Assembly: GCA_026416815.1 (NCBI GenBank)
Contig: JAOAEJ010000067.1
Location: 96,886-160,885 of the forward strand
Direction: 5' to 3'
DNA from: Clostridia bacterium
Lineage (GTDB): Bacteria > Bacillota > Clostridia > Acetivibrionales > DSM-2933
DNA length: 64,000 nt
The notes beneath the pieces are model-generated. The model saw only the letters and a list, made by a program, of their open reading frames with translations, was not told where the DNA came from and did not search any database. The position numbers and the translations under genes are program-made. Of this stretch, positions 45,589-53,954 are shown piece by piece; positions within the stretch are counted from its first letter, which is position 1; each line of letters opens with the position of its first letter.

Positions 45589-45792
45589 GAATATGCGCTT
45601 ATATTACAAAAATAGACATAAGTATATATATTATGCAGTTATTGTAAAAAGTCTAAATTGCTAGTAAACCTGCTTAATAAAGATATTAAATTTTATTATA
45701 TGATATGTCTTTTGATTTTTTTTATATGATTCATAGCTCCATCTTTTATTCTTAAGCTGTTCGAATAAGGCACATAAGGGGAGGACTAGCCC

Positions 45793-48429
45793 ATGAGTCT
45801 ACGCAAAAAGACGATGATAGTTATTGGTTTAACACTTATTTGTCTTATTATAACACTCTATGCCACTTCTCATATTATTCTCGAAGAAGGATACTCCAGT
45901 TTGGAGGAGCGATATGTTCAGAAAAGTATCGAACAGGTTACACTGGCGTTAGAAAATGAAGTATCTGCTCTCAATACAAAGCTTACCGACTGGTCGCAGT
46001 GGGATGATACATACTTCTTTATTGAAAATAGAAACGAGTCTTATATAAGGTCAAACTTGACTGATTCTTCTTTTTCTGCTCTGCAAATAAACTTTGTAAT
46101 ACTTATTAACAAGTCATGTGAGGTAGTATTTGCAAAAAATTATGATTTGTCAATGCAAAAGGAGATAGATGTGCCCAAAAGTGTTTTGGGAGCTGCTGCA
46201 AACACTCCTTTATATTTGAAGTATCTTAAGGACAAGCATGGAGTAAAGGGTATAACCCTTTACCCCGAAGGGCCTGCAATGGTAGCAGTGCATCCCATTC
46301 TTAACAGTAATGGTCTAGGCCCTGCTAAGGGAGTAATTATTATGGGACGCTATCTTAGCAATAAAGAGGTTATGCATATCAGTGAGCTGACCAAAATGCC
46401 CGTAAAAATACATAGATATGATAATTTAAATATGCCGGAAGATTTTCTTAAGGCACGATCGGAATTGTCTGAACAAAAGTTGACGCTGACAAAGGTTTTG
46501 GGAAATGAATTTATTGCAGGTTATACTTTTCTAAAGGACATCTATAACAAACCGGCTCTAGTACTAAGAGTGGATAGTAAGCGAGAGGTGTATACTCAAG
46601 GTCAAAGGAGCCTACAATTTGTTGCTTTAGCGGTTTTGATAAGCGGACTTACTATTGGAGCTATAATCCTGCTTCTTCTTGAAAAAATGGTTTTATCGAG
46701 GCTCTCCCTATTGAGCAGCAGCGTTAGCCGGATAGGAGTAAACAGTGACCTTACAGTCAGGGTGTCGGTGAAGGGGAAGGACGAACTCGCTACCCTTGGC
46801 GGCGAGGTCAATAGCATGTTAGCGGGGTTGGAGCAATCACAAAATGAGATAAAGGAGAGTGAATATAAATACCGTCACCTTTTTACAAGTATGGTAGATG
46901 GGTATGGATATTTTAAAATTATTTTCGATAGCATGCACTATCCTATGGATTTGATTTTTGTAGAAGTTAATAAGGCTTTTGAGGAATTGACCGGTTTAGA
47001 GAAGGAAAATATCGTGGGCAGGAGGATTTCCAGCGTTATCCTGGATACCAGTGGAGGGGTAGATTGGTTGGAAACATGTTGTCAAGCTGTCTTAAATAAT
47101 GAAAATGCTGTGTTTGAATACTATTCGGAAGTTTCAAAGCAGTGGTTTTCGGTTTCTGCCTATGCCCCGGAAAAGGGTTATTTCATAACCCTTTTCCATG
47201 ATATTACTAGAAGAAAACGGGTAGAAGAGGAGCTGCACAATGCCAAAGAGGCTGCAGAAGCCGCAAACCGCTCAAAAAGTGAATTCCTTGCAAATATGAG
47301 TCATGAAATACGGACGCCGATGAATGCTATAATCGGCATGACAGAATTGTTAATGGACACATCATTGGATAAAACGCAGCAGCAACTGGCTGCTACTGTA
47401 TGGGATTCGGGTAACCTTCTGCTTAATATAATAAATGATATTCTTGATTTTTCAAAGGCCGAGGCCGGGAGGCTTACTCTTAATTGTTTTGATTTTGACC
47501 TGTCTAAAGTGGTTGAAGGTGTGGCAGAGCTTATGGCTGTAAAAGTGCGTGAGAAAAAGATATCACTTACGACGTTTATTCAACATGAAATACCTTTGCT
47601 GCGTGGAGACGGAGATCGTTTGCGACAGGTGCTCCTCAACCTGGCAAGCAATGCCATAAAGTTTACTACCGAGGGAGAAGTAGCAATATGTGTTTCCTTG
47701 AAAAAGCAGGAGGGGAACTATATAACCATACTTTTTGAGGTTAAGGATACAGGTATAGGAATAAGTGATGTTGTGCAGAGGAGATTATTCCAGCCCTTTG
47801 TACAGGCAGATGGTTCAACCACGAGAAAGTATGGAGGTACTGGTTTAGGTCTTTCTATATCAAAGCAAATTGTTGAACTCATGAAAGGAGAGATTGGAGT
47901 AGAAAGTTCCGAAGGAAAAGGATCTACATTTTGGTTTACCGTTCAGTTTGAAGCTGCAGAGCTCAGGAAGTCGGAAAGCAATTTCACCCCTGAAGCGAGG
48001 AGTTTAAAAGCTCCTGTAATAGATAAAAGTAAACCTACTATAGACAGTATAGATAAAGTTATTTTGTTGGCAGAAGATAATCCTGTAAATAGGGAACTGG
48101 TAGCTATGCAGCTTGGAAAGCTGGGTGTAAAGGTTGAGATGGTTACTAACGGAAAAGAAGCTTTTGAAGCTGTATTGCGAAACAATAGCTATGCAATGGT
48201 ATTAATGGACTGCCAAATGCCTCAGATGGATGGGTTTGAAGCAACTTGTCTGATAAGAAAACGTGAGATTGAAATTGGGCGCTATATTCCGATTATAGCT
48301 ATGACTGCGAATGCTATGAAGGGCGATAGAGACAAATGTTTGGCAGCGGGAATGGATGACTACATAAGTAAGCCTGTAAGGCTAAATATATTACGTGAGG
48401 TAATACAAAGGTGGAGTATAGATAGATAA
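45793..48429 (+). CDS. CHASE4 hybrid sensor histidine kinase / response regulator
   Basis: The 878-residue protein has TM1 (8-30), an extracellular CHASE4-type domain (about 40-250; TDWSQWDDTYFF is typical), TM2 (about 275-297), HAMP (about 298-350), PAS (about 355-475), HisKA with His504 (NMSHEIRTPMNA), HATPase (about 600-720; NLASNAIKFT, DTGIGIS, GGTGLGLSISK) and a receiver (about 755-875) with phospho-acceptor Asp806 (VLMDCQMPQMDG) and a conserved Lys in ISKPVR. SD GGGGAGGA precedes ATG. Phosphate should pass His504 to Asp806, then to the separate Hpt protein encoded next and on to the receiver after it. The signal is unknown. Confidence 0.95.
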   Translation: MSLRKKTMIVIGLTLICLIITLYATSHIILEEGYSSLEERYVQKSIEQVTLALENEVSALNTKLTDWSQWDDTYFFIENRNESYIRSNLTDSSFSALQINFVILINKSCEVVFAKNYDLSMQKEIDVPKSVLGAAANTPLYLKYLKDKHGVKGITLYPEGPAMVAVHPILNSNGLGPAKGVIIMGRYLSNKEVMHISELTKMPVKIHRYDNLNMPEDFLKARSELSEQKLTLTKVLGNEFIAGYTFLKDIYNKPALVLRVDSKREVYTQGQRSLQFVALAVLISGLTIGAIILLLLEKMVLSRLSLLSSSVSRIGVNSDLTVRVSVKGKDELATLGGEVNSMLAGLEQSQNEIKESEYKYRHLFTSMVDGYGYFKIIFDSMHYPMDLIFVEVNKAFEELTGLEKENIVGRRISSVILDTSGGVDWLETCCQAVLNNENAVFEYYSEVSKQWFSVSAYAPEKGYFITLFHDITRRKRVEEELHNAKEAAEAANRSKSEFLANMSHEIRTPMNAIIGMTELLMDTSLDKTQQQLAATVWDSGNLLLNIINDILDFSKAEAGRLTLNCFDFDLSKVVEGVAELMAVKVREKKISLTTFIQHEIPLLRGDGDRLRQVLLNLASNAIKFTTEGEVAICVSLKKQEGNYITILFEVKDTGIGISDVVQRRLFQPFVQADGSTTRKYGGTGLGLSISKQIVELMKGEIGVESSEGKGSTFWFTVQFEAAELRKSESNFTPEARSLKAPVIDKSKPTIDSIDKVILLAEDNPVNRELVAMQLGKLGVKVEMVTNGKEAFEAVLRNNSYAMVLMDCQMPQMDGFEATCLIRKREIEIGRYIPIIAMTANAMKGDRDKCLAAGMDDYISKPVRLNILREVIQRWSIDR

Positions 48430-48456
48430 AACTGCTTTAATAAGGAGGAATAGCTA

Positions 48457-48822
48457 ATGTCGGAAACAAACATAAGGTATGACCTGCAAGGGTTGGCTGA
48501 TGAAATTGGGGTGGAGGTTAGAGATATAGTTAAGTTGTTTTTGAGTTATTTTTCGGAGATGAGGGATGAAATTGAAGCTATGCGGGATTGCTTATCCCGC
48601 GGTGACTGGCATATGCTTAAACGCACAGTTCACAATATCAAAGGAGTTTCAGCAAATTTAAATGTACACGATGTGTTTAAAGAAGCAGAAAAGCTGGACA
48701 TGTTGCTGAAATATAGTAAAATGGATGATGTACCAACATGTGTAAATAAAATCACTAAGCTTATAGATAATGCCGAAATAGAAATAAAAAGATTTTTTAA
48801 CGAAAAAGGGTTTTGCTTATAA
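48457..48822 (+). CDS. Histidine phosphotransfer (Hpt) protein
   Basis: The 121-residue all-helical protein has the Hpt motif HNIKGVSANL, with acceptor His59. It starts 28 bp after the hybrid kinase and is preceded by SD AAGGAGG. As the stand-alone middle step it would take phosphate from Asp806 of the kinase and pass it to the receiver protein encoded 34 bp downstream. Confidence 0.92.
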   Translation: MSETNIRYDLQGLADEIGVEVRDIVKLFLSYFSEMRDEIEAMRDCLSRGDWHMLKRTVHNIKGVSANLNVHDVFKEAEKLDMLLKYSKMDDVPTCVNKITKLIDNAEIEIKRFFNEKGFCL

Positions 48823-48856
48823 GATAAGTTTATTTTTAAAAAGTGGAGGGGCTCGT

Positions 48857-49240
48857 ATGTACAATGGAAAAAAGATTATGATAGTAGACGATTCCGATAC
48901 TGTAAGATTTCAGGTCAAAATGATATTGGATAACCTCGGAGTCAGGCTTATGGAAGCGGCTAATGAAATCGGGATGCTAAACGGGATAGAGGAATACGGC
49001 AGCTGTGTTGATCTTGTTATTATGGATTTGACTCTTAAAAATGAAAACGGGTTTGATTTGATAAAAAAACTTAAGGATAATCAAAAATATAAAGATATAC
49101 CTGTGCTGATACTAACCGAACATGTTGAACCTGGGAATGTGTTGCAAGCTAAGGGGCTTGGAGTTTCAGGCTATTTAAGGAAGCCCGTTCAAAAAGATGA
49201 TCTGCTATCAAGGGTTAAGGTTATTTTAGGGAATGCATAA
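48857..49240 (+). CDS. Single-domain response regulator
   Basis: The 127-residue CheY-like receiver has acidic pocket DDSD (about 11-14), phospho-acceptor Asp57 (VIMDLTLKNENG), Thr in LILTEH and Lys in YLRKPVQ. There is no output domain, so it acts by protein contact or as a phosphate sink. SD GGAGGGG is before ATG. It is the last gene of the kinase-Hpt-receiver unit. Confidence 0.93.
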   Translation: MYNGKKIMIVDDSDTVRFQVKMILDNLGVRLMEAANEIGMLNGIEEYGSCVDLVIMDLTLKNENGFDLIKKLKDNQKYKDIPVLILTEHVEPGNVLQAKGLGVSGYLRKPVQKDDLLSRVKVILGNA

Positions 49241-49297
49241 AGTATTAAAAGGAATATGTTACATTATAATTTTTTAGGGTAAAAAAGTAGATAAAGG

Positions 49298-49327
49298 TTG
49301 AAAAATGTTTTGTACTAGCATTACAAT
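49298..49327 (+). promoter_or_regulatory. Possible promoter of the exosortase-G cluster
   Basis: TTGAAA, 18-nt spacer, TACAAT, about 90 bp before the first gene of the cluster. Confidence 0.35.
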
Positions 49328-49414
49328 AGAAAATAGCTGTATTACATTTTGCGATTGGTAAATTTAATAAATAATATATAGAGAAAAATAAAATGTATTT
49401 AATGAGGAATGCAA

Positions 49415-52400
49415 ATGTTCAATAGGAAATATAGGTTTAAGTTTTATTTAAATGCCCGCCATGCGGTGAAACTGGATGAATCAGACCCGAAAGTTCATCC
49501 TCATACATGGGAGATTGTATTATATATAAGTAAAAAAAGAGAAGGGTTTATCCAGTTTAGCAGAACAGAAAAGGATATTCAGATATACTTGTCAAAGTAT
49601 GAAGGAAAGCTGCTTAATGAAATTGCGCCCTTTGATAAAGTTGTTCCTACTATGGAGAACATAGGAGAGATTTTCTGTGTACAAATAATTGAGATGCTAA
49701 AGGACGGGGAATGGGAGCTAAATCGGCTTGAAATCAGTGAAAACCCTACAAGAACGTATATAATAAGCGACATAAAGGAAGCATGTAAAAACATAGACTG
49801 TACTTCATCGGCAGAATTAGAGATACCAAAGCCAGATGAAGTCCAGCCAAAGCTGTATAATGGGGGGAGCGGCGAAGGAACCGAAGCTAATCAGCTTGGA
49901 CAAGCGGTGGAAGAAACCGGAGAAGAGTATAATGCTAAGATGGAAGTAGCTGCCGCTATTGAAGCAAATGCCAATACCCATGTTGTAAAGGAAGAATCTG
50001 TAGTTAAGGAGAAAAAATTAAAAAACTTTCACTATATGCTTATCGGTGTCGGTATCTTGATATTGGCAGCAGTTATTACAGTATTCTGGATTACTAGGAG
50101 TGGTATGTATCCCTGGGGTTCGGATAGTTGGTATCATGTTTTTAAGGCTGACATGTTATACAAGGGGATTTTGGACGGGAACTTTTTTCCCCTATATACA
50201 AGTGAATGGTATAATGGCATACAGCCTCTAAGGTATTGGGCGCCTTTACCCCACTATATAATAGCTGTACTTGAGATGCTTTCAAGCGGGAATATTGCTA
50301 TAGCCTATAACATTTTTATAGCTTTAATTGTTATTGGTGGAGGCATGGGTTGGATACTATGGGGCAAAAAAACAGGTCGTGTAAAACTAGCTCTTATATT
50401 GGCTCCGCTTTGGTTTTTCTTACCCGACAACTTAAGAGTACTTTTTTCTGAAGGTAACATTTCCAGGGTTGTCGTAACTTCGGTATTTCCATATCTTTTA
50501 CTTGCAGTATGGAGTTATATGGAAAGCAGAAACAAAAGGACCCTAATACTTATTTCACTATCAATGACAGCAATAACCCTATGCCATGCTATGATATCTG
50601 CAATGGTAGGTATTACAGTGTTTATATATGTATTGATATATTCCATAGCAGAGAAAAAACCACGGCAAGGTATAGAGGCAGTTGCGGCTGTGCTGCTTGG
50701 AATAGCAATGGCTGGAGTTTGGCTTTACCCTGCCTTAAAAGGCGGTATAACCTCCATGGACCAATCCGCTGTATCGGAGTTAATGCAGGGGCTGACATAT
50801 CCTTTCACACAATCTTTAAATCCACTCATAAGGTTTCAAAGTGCAGACAATTTCTATTTTGGTATTTCAGTTTTTATCGCGGCGGCTGTTGGGTTATGGC
50901 TTGGGGATAAAAAAAGCAAGATTGGTTTTGGGGTTGCATTGCTGATTTTTCTTGGGACAACCAGGGAGCTAATGCCTATTCTCGTAAAAATTCCGATGAG
51001 TCAGCTGTTTTGGATGATGAGGTTTACGCCTCTAGCTATGGGTGCGTTCTTTTGTGGGCTGTTATTATGGAAAAAGCTGAGGAAGGAAGTTCTTGCAGTA
51101 ATTTTAGTAGCCATTGCAATAGATAGTGCAGTATCATTTGCTGCTCTTGCACACAATTCACCAATGCCGGAAGGCGTAAAAGAAGTATTGGATGCAGCTG
51201 CCGGTACAGCTGTACAGAGGATAGCGCTGCTAGATTTGAGTGAAGCCGGTTCGTTTCCAAGCTTTTATATAAGCAATAACCAGTCGGGTAAAAAGGTAAG
51301 TCAAGTGTTTGGCTCGGGTTGGCAGGGGGCTCATACCACTAAAAACATAATGTGGATGAATACAGCTTTGGAGAAGGGGTGGTATTCATATCTCTTGGAT
51401 AGATGCCTTGAACATGGAGCTGATACAATTGTAGTTAAAAAGGATAAAGTAAAGAATTATACAGAGTTTATGCAAAGGGCGACAACAGCAGGCTACAAAG
51501 AGGAAGCACGAATTGGTGAGTATGCAATATATAAGTTTCCTGTAAAGCAGCGGTTTGCAACCAAAGTTGAATACAAAGCACTTGCGATAGGAAGGTATGC
51601 AAGCAATATAGCATATATGTTCCCAGAGTTTGAAGTAGGTGAGGATGTTTATCTCGATAATTATTCTGAAAGTAAGCTGCTTGATTACAAGGTAATATAC
51701 CTCTCTGGGTTCAAATATAAAGACAAGACAAAAGCAGAAGAACTGGTCAAAGAACTGTCGCATAGGGGTGTAAAATTTGTAATAGACCTGGCTGGAGCAG
51801 AGAGCGATATATACTCATCCAGAGCAAGCTTCCTGGAAGTTATGGCACAGCCGGTGGACTTTAATGGCAAATTCCCTATGTTGGAGTTAGGCAGTGACAG
51901 GATTGAACTAGGCGGGATGCCTAAGGATATTCCTTTATGGAGGACGGTGTATCTGGAAAACCTCGATGGCATTTATGGTAAAGTGGAGTTCCAGAGACAA
52001 GAAATGGACTTTATGGGCACCAAGGTAAATGATAACATAGTTTTTTTAGGATTCAATTTGCCTTATTTTACTATGGAAACCGGCGATACTCAAGCCCTTA
52101 AAGTCCTCGAAAAGGCTATAGGTTTTAAGTCTCACAGTACTCCCGTAAGAAAAATAGTAAATATAGAACTGCTGGAAAATAAAAATACTATACAGGTAAG
52201 AGCTAAGGAAGAAGGCGTTAATATAGGTATAGCTTCCCTTGACACGTTTCAAGCATTAGACGGGGAATATGGCGAATCCCATAACCTTATTGTGATGAAG
52301 GGTAAGGAATTGAAGATAAAAACCCGATACCCGCATTTGATTACAGGAGTTGCAGTAAGTATTTTGGGATTGCTTGGAATGTTGGTTTTGTACAGTATTG

Positions 52401-52471
52401 TAAACGGAAGAAAGCCTTGGAGGGTGAGAAGCATAGTACTACCAAGAGTAAGGATAGGTGAAAATGTATGA
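49415..52471 (+). CDS. PTPS-related multi-pass membrane protein of the exosortase-G cluster
   Basis: The roughly 1018-residue protein is an unusual fusion. Residues 1-130 resemble 6-pyruvoyl-tetrahydropterin synthase / QueD: the three zinc-type His survive in NARHAV and HPHTWEI, but other catalytic residues are not evident. A linker (130-205) follows, then about 11 TM helices (205-590) of the glycosyltransferase-like PTPS_related membrane family (SDSWYHVFKADML, YHW-type loops), a large extracytoplasmic part (about 600-990) and a final TM helix. It fits the 6-pyruvoyl-tetrahydropterin-synthase-related family that travels with XrtG. ATG 49415 is chosen because GAGGA lies 6 nt upstream; ATG 49409 touches it. 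The stop overlaps the next start (ATGA), so translation is coupled. Confidence 0.85.
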   Translation: MFNRKYRFKFYLNARHAVKLDESDPKVHPHTWEIVLYISKKREGFIQFSRTEKDIQIYLSKYEGKLLNEIAPFDKVVPTMENIGEIFCVQIIEMLKDGEWELNRLEISENPTRTYIISDIKEACKNIDCTSSAELEIPKPDEVQPKLYNGGSGEGTEANQLGQAVEETGEEYNAKMEVAAAIEANANTHVVKEESVVKEKKLKNFHYMLIGVGILILAAVITVFWITRSGMYPWGSDSWYHVFKADMLYKGILDGNFFPLYTSEWYNGIQPLRYWAPLPHYIIAVLEMLSSGNIAIAYNIFIALIVIGGGMGWILWGKKTGRVKLALILAPLWFFLPDNLRVLFSEGNISRVVVTSVFPYLLLAVWSYMESRNKRTLILISLSMTAITLCHAMISAMVGITVFIYVLIYSIAEKKPRQGIEAVAAVLLGIAMAGVWLYPALKGGITSMDQSAVSELMQGLTYPFTQSLNPLIRFQSADNFYFGISVFIAAAVGLWLGDKKSKIGFGVALLIFLGTTRELMPILVKIPMSQLFWMMRFTPLAMGAFFCGLLLWKKLRKEVLAVILVAIAIDSAVSFAALAHNSPMPEGVKEVLDAAAGTAVQRIALLDLSEAGSFPSFYISNNQSGKKVSQVFGSGWQGAHTTKNIMWMNTALEKGWYSYLLDRCLEHGADTIVVKKDKVKNYTEFMQRATTAGYKEEARIGEYAIYKFPVKQRFATKVEYKALAIGRYASNIAYMFPEFEVGEDVYLDNYSESKLLDYKVIYLSGFKYKDKTKAEELVKELSHRGVKFVIDLAGAESDIYSSRASFLEVMAQPVDFNGKFPMLELGSDRIELGGMPKDIPLWRTVYLENLDGIYGKVEFQRQEMDFMGTKVNDNIVFLGFNLPYFTMETGDTQALKVLEKAIGFKSHSTPVRKIVNIELLENKNTIQVRAKEEGVNIGIASLDTFQALDGEYGESHNLIVMKGKELKIKTRYPHLITGVAVSILGLLGMLVLYSIVNGRKPWRVRSIVLPRVRIGENV

Positions 52472-53142
52472 GAAAAAGGATTTTAATAGCTCTAGTTGTT
52501 TTTACATTCATTATGGCGTATACTCCAATGGCAGCTAGCGCTGCTAAGGATATTAATCTTGATGGCGATTTTACCGATTGGCAGGACAAGCCAAACCTAT
52601 CCCGTTCCGGAAACAATAATATAGATAGTGTTGTGGAGGTAAGATGGCACCCTGACATTTCCAGTGGCTCTTTATACCTTTACTGTGAGAGGGAAGTGGA
52701 GCCGGATGACCAAAGAGGTAAGAAGTTTGAAGACTGGGACTTTGAGGGATATTTAAGCAGTGAATTGGGCGAGAGGCGGGTAAGGGTAAGTTACCACCCT
52801 CCCAGTAGGTTTGTCGATGTAGACCTTTTAGATGAAGCAGGAGCGTTGATATGGAGTGCAAAGGGAAAATGGGGGGACAATAAGTATGTAGAACAGGCTC
52901 TGGAGTTTGAAATCCCGCTACAGAAGCTGGTAAGCTCAACTTCTGCAGGGTATCAGATTGATCTGCATTTTGGTGAAGGGCAGGACCGTTTTCCGGCGGA
53001 TGGCGGCATTACAATAGCTACAATCAGTACATTTCCAATTTATACGATTGTAGGTACGATTTTGGTTTGTATGCTGGCGTATTCCATGGTTTTGTACAAA
53101 AAAAAGAGAAGACTCAAGGTAACTATGGGTAACCAAATTTAA
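52468..53142 (+). CDS. Exosortase-G substrate-like protein (Firmicu-CTERM type)
   Basis: The 224-residue protein has a signal peptide (1-25), an extracytoplasmic domain opening INLDGDFTDWQDKP (beta-sandwich of the carbohydrate-binding-9/DOMON sort), and a C-terminal tripartite tail. The tail has a short motif before the membrane (about TISTFP), a single TM helix (IYTIVGTILVCMLAYSMVLY) and a basic end (KKKRRLK). This matches the C-terminal sorting signal paired with XrtG exosortases in Firmicutes. The start overlaps the upstream stop by 4 bp. The xrtG gene follows after 227 bp occupied by two hairpin-type repeats. It is probably cleaved and anchored or released by XrtG. Confidence 0.82.
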   Translation: MRKRILIALVVFTFIMAYTPMAASAAKDINLDGDFTDWQDKPNLSRSGNNNIDSVVEVRWHPDISSGSLYLYCEREVEPDDQRGKKFEDWDFEGYLSSELGERRVRVSYHPPSRFVDVDLLDEAGALIWSAKGKWGDNKYVEQALEFEIPLQKLVSSTSAGYQIDLHFGEGQDRFPADGGITIATISTFPIYTIVGTILVCMLAYSMVLYKKKRRLKVTMGNQI

Positions 53143-53221
53143 AAGTGACTCTATGTAGATAGGCAAGGTGTACTTATTACAGTTTATTGCCTATCTGAAA
53201 ATCACTAATCTTAAATTGGTT
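53130..53221 (+). repeat. Intergenic hairpin with AGGCAA/TTGCCT core, copy 3
   Basis: Nested pairing: AACCAA with TTGGTT, TTTAA with TTAAA, AGTGA with TCACT, and AGATAGGCAA (53157-53166) with TTGCCTATCT (53187-53196). Same layout as 24751-24846. Its left arm overlaps the last codons and stop of the preceding gene, and it abuts the MITE-like element at 53225. Confidence 0.55.
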
Positions 53222-53224
53222 TAT

Positions 53225-53350
53225 CTATATAAATTGCGATAATGATATTATAAGGAAAAATTTGATTATCGCGATATAACTTAAGGTAGCAAATTGCAAA
53301 AAAGATTTAGGGAGAACTTCGTTGTAGATTCTTTTTTGCAATTTATATAT
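53225..53350 (+). mobile_element. MITE-like 126-bp element, copy 1 (inside the exosortase operon)
   Basis: The element begins CTATATAAATTGC and ends GCAATTTATATAT, so its ends are inverted repeats. It contains two stem-loops: GCGATAAT with ATTATCGC, and AAATTGCAAAAAAGA with its exact complement ending at 53344. The reverse complement of 61581-61706 has the same 126-bp length and matches at all but about 11 positions, without gaps. It has no coding capacity. It sits between the substrate-like gene and xrtG, ending 19 bp before the xrtG ATG and directly upstream of its SD. Confidence 0.78.
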
Positions 53351-53369
53351 CATAGAAAGGTAATTAGCT

Positions 53370-53954
53370 ATGTTGCCGTTTGTTTTATTTATTCTATGGG
53401 TTATCACCATGGTATTCCTAAGAAAAATTAAGATGCACTTTTTTGTATTCCTGGTCGGAAGTGCGGGACTGTTTTGCTTTTTAATGTATATAGGCTTAGG
53501 TTCGGCAGAAAAATATCTGGAATATGCAGTTACTTATTTAATAAGTCTCATAGGAGATTTTTCAGGATTGTATAAAGCTTATCCCGAATATTCTTCAATA
53601 ACGATTTACTACAAAAATCAGGCAATTTCGTTCTTTGTTGACTATGAATGCTCAGGTTTTATAGAGACATTGGTGTACGTATGCCTTTTGCTTTTCTATC
53701 CTGTATATAACTATAGGGAGAAGATTCTATATACAGTTATCGGCATAATTTACATCTTTATTGCCAATGTAGCCAGGGTTTTTATCATATGCTTAATTAT
53801 TAAGCTTTTCGGAAGTCCTTTATTTTTCTTTAGCCATACATTATTTGCAAGAGTATTGTTTTTTGCCTTTATGGTTGTGATTTATTATATAGTATTTACA
53901 CGTCCGCATATATTGAGGCAAAAGGTAGGGGGTATGTCCTATGCTGCACAATAA
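53370..53954 (+). CDS. xrtG: Exosortase family protein XrtG
   Basis: The 194-residue multi-pass membrane protein has the exosortase/archaeosortase catalytic triad in the expected order: Cys94 in YECSGFIE, Arg136 in NVARVF and His156 in FSHTLF. It is a membrane transpeptidase-like enzyme thought to process proteins with a C-terminal motif-TM-basic tail, such as the one encoded just upstream. The length fits the short XrtG type. SD AAAGGTAA precedes ATG 53370. The next gene starts 14 bp inside it. Confidence 0.9.
   Translation: MLPFVLFILWVITMVFLRKIKMHFFVFLVGSAGLFCFLMYIGLGSAEKYLEYAVTYLISLIGDFSGLYKAYPEYSSITIYYKNQAISFFVDYECSGFIETLVYVCLLLFYPVYNYREKILYTVIGIIYIFIANVARVFIICLIIKLFGSPLFFFSHTLFARVLFFAFMVVIYYIVFTRPHILRQKVGGMSYAAQ

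Noticed and set aside
49415..52471. Reading the PTPS-like N-terminus as a real QueD or PTPS enzyme
   Set aside because: Only the zinc-type histidines are visible; the catalytic residues are not, and the domain is fused to a membrane protein.
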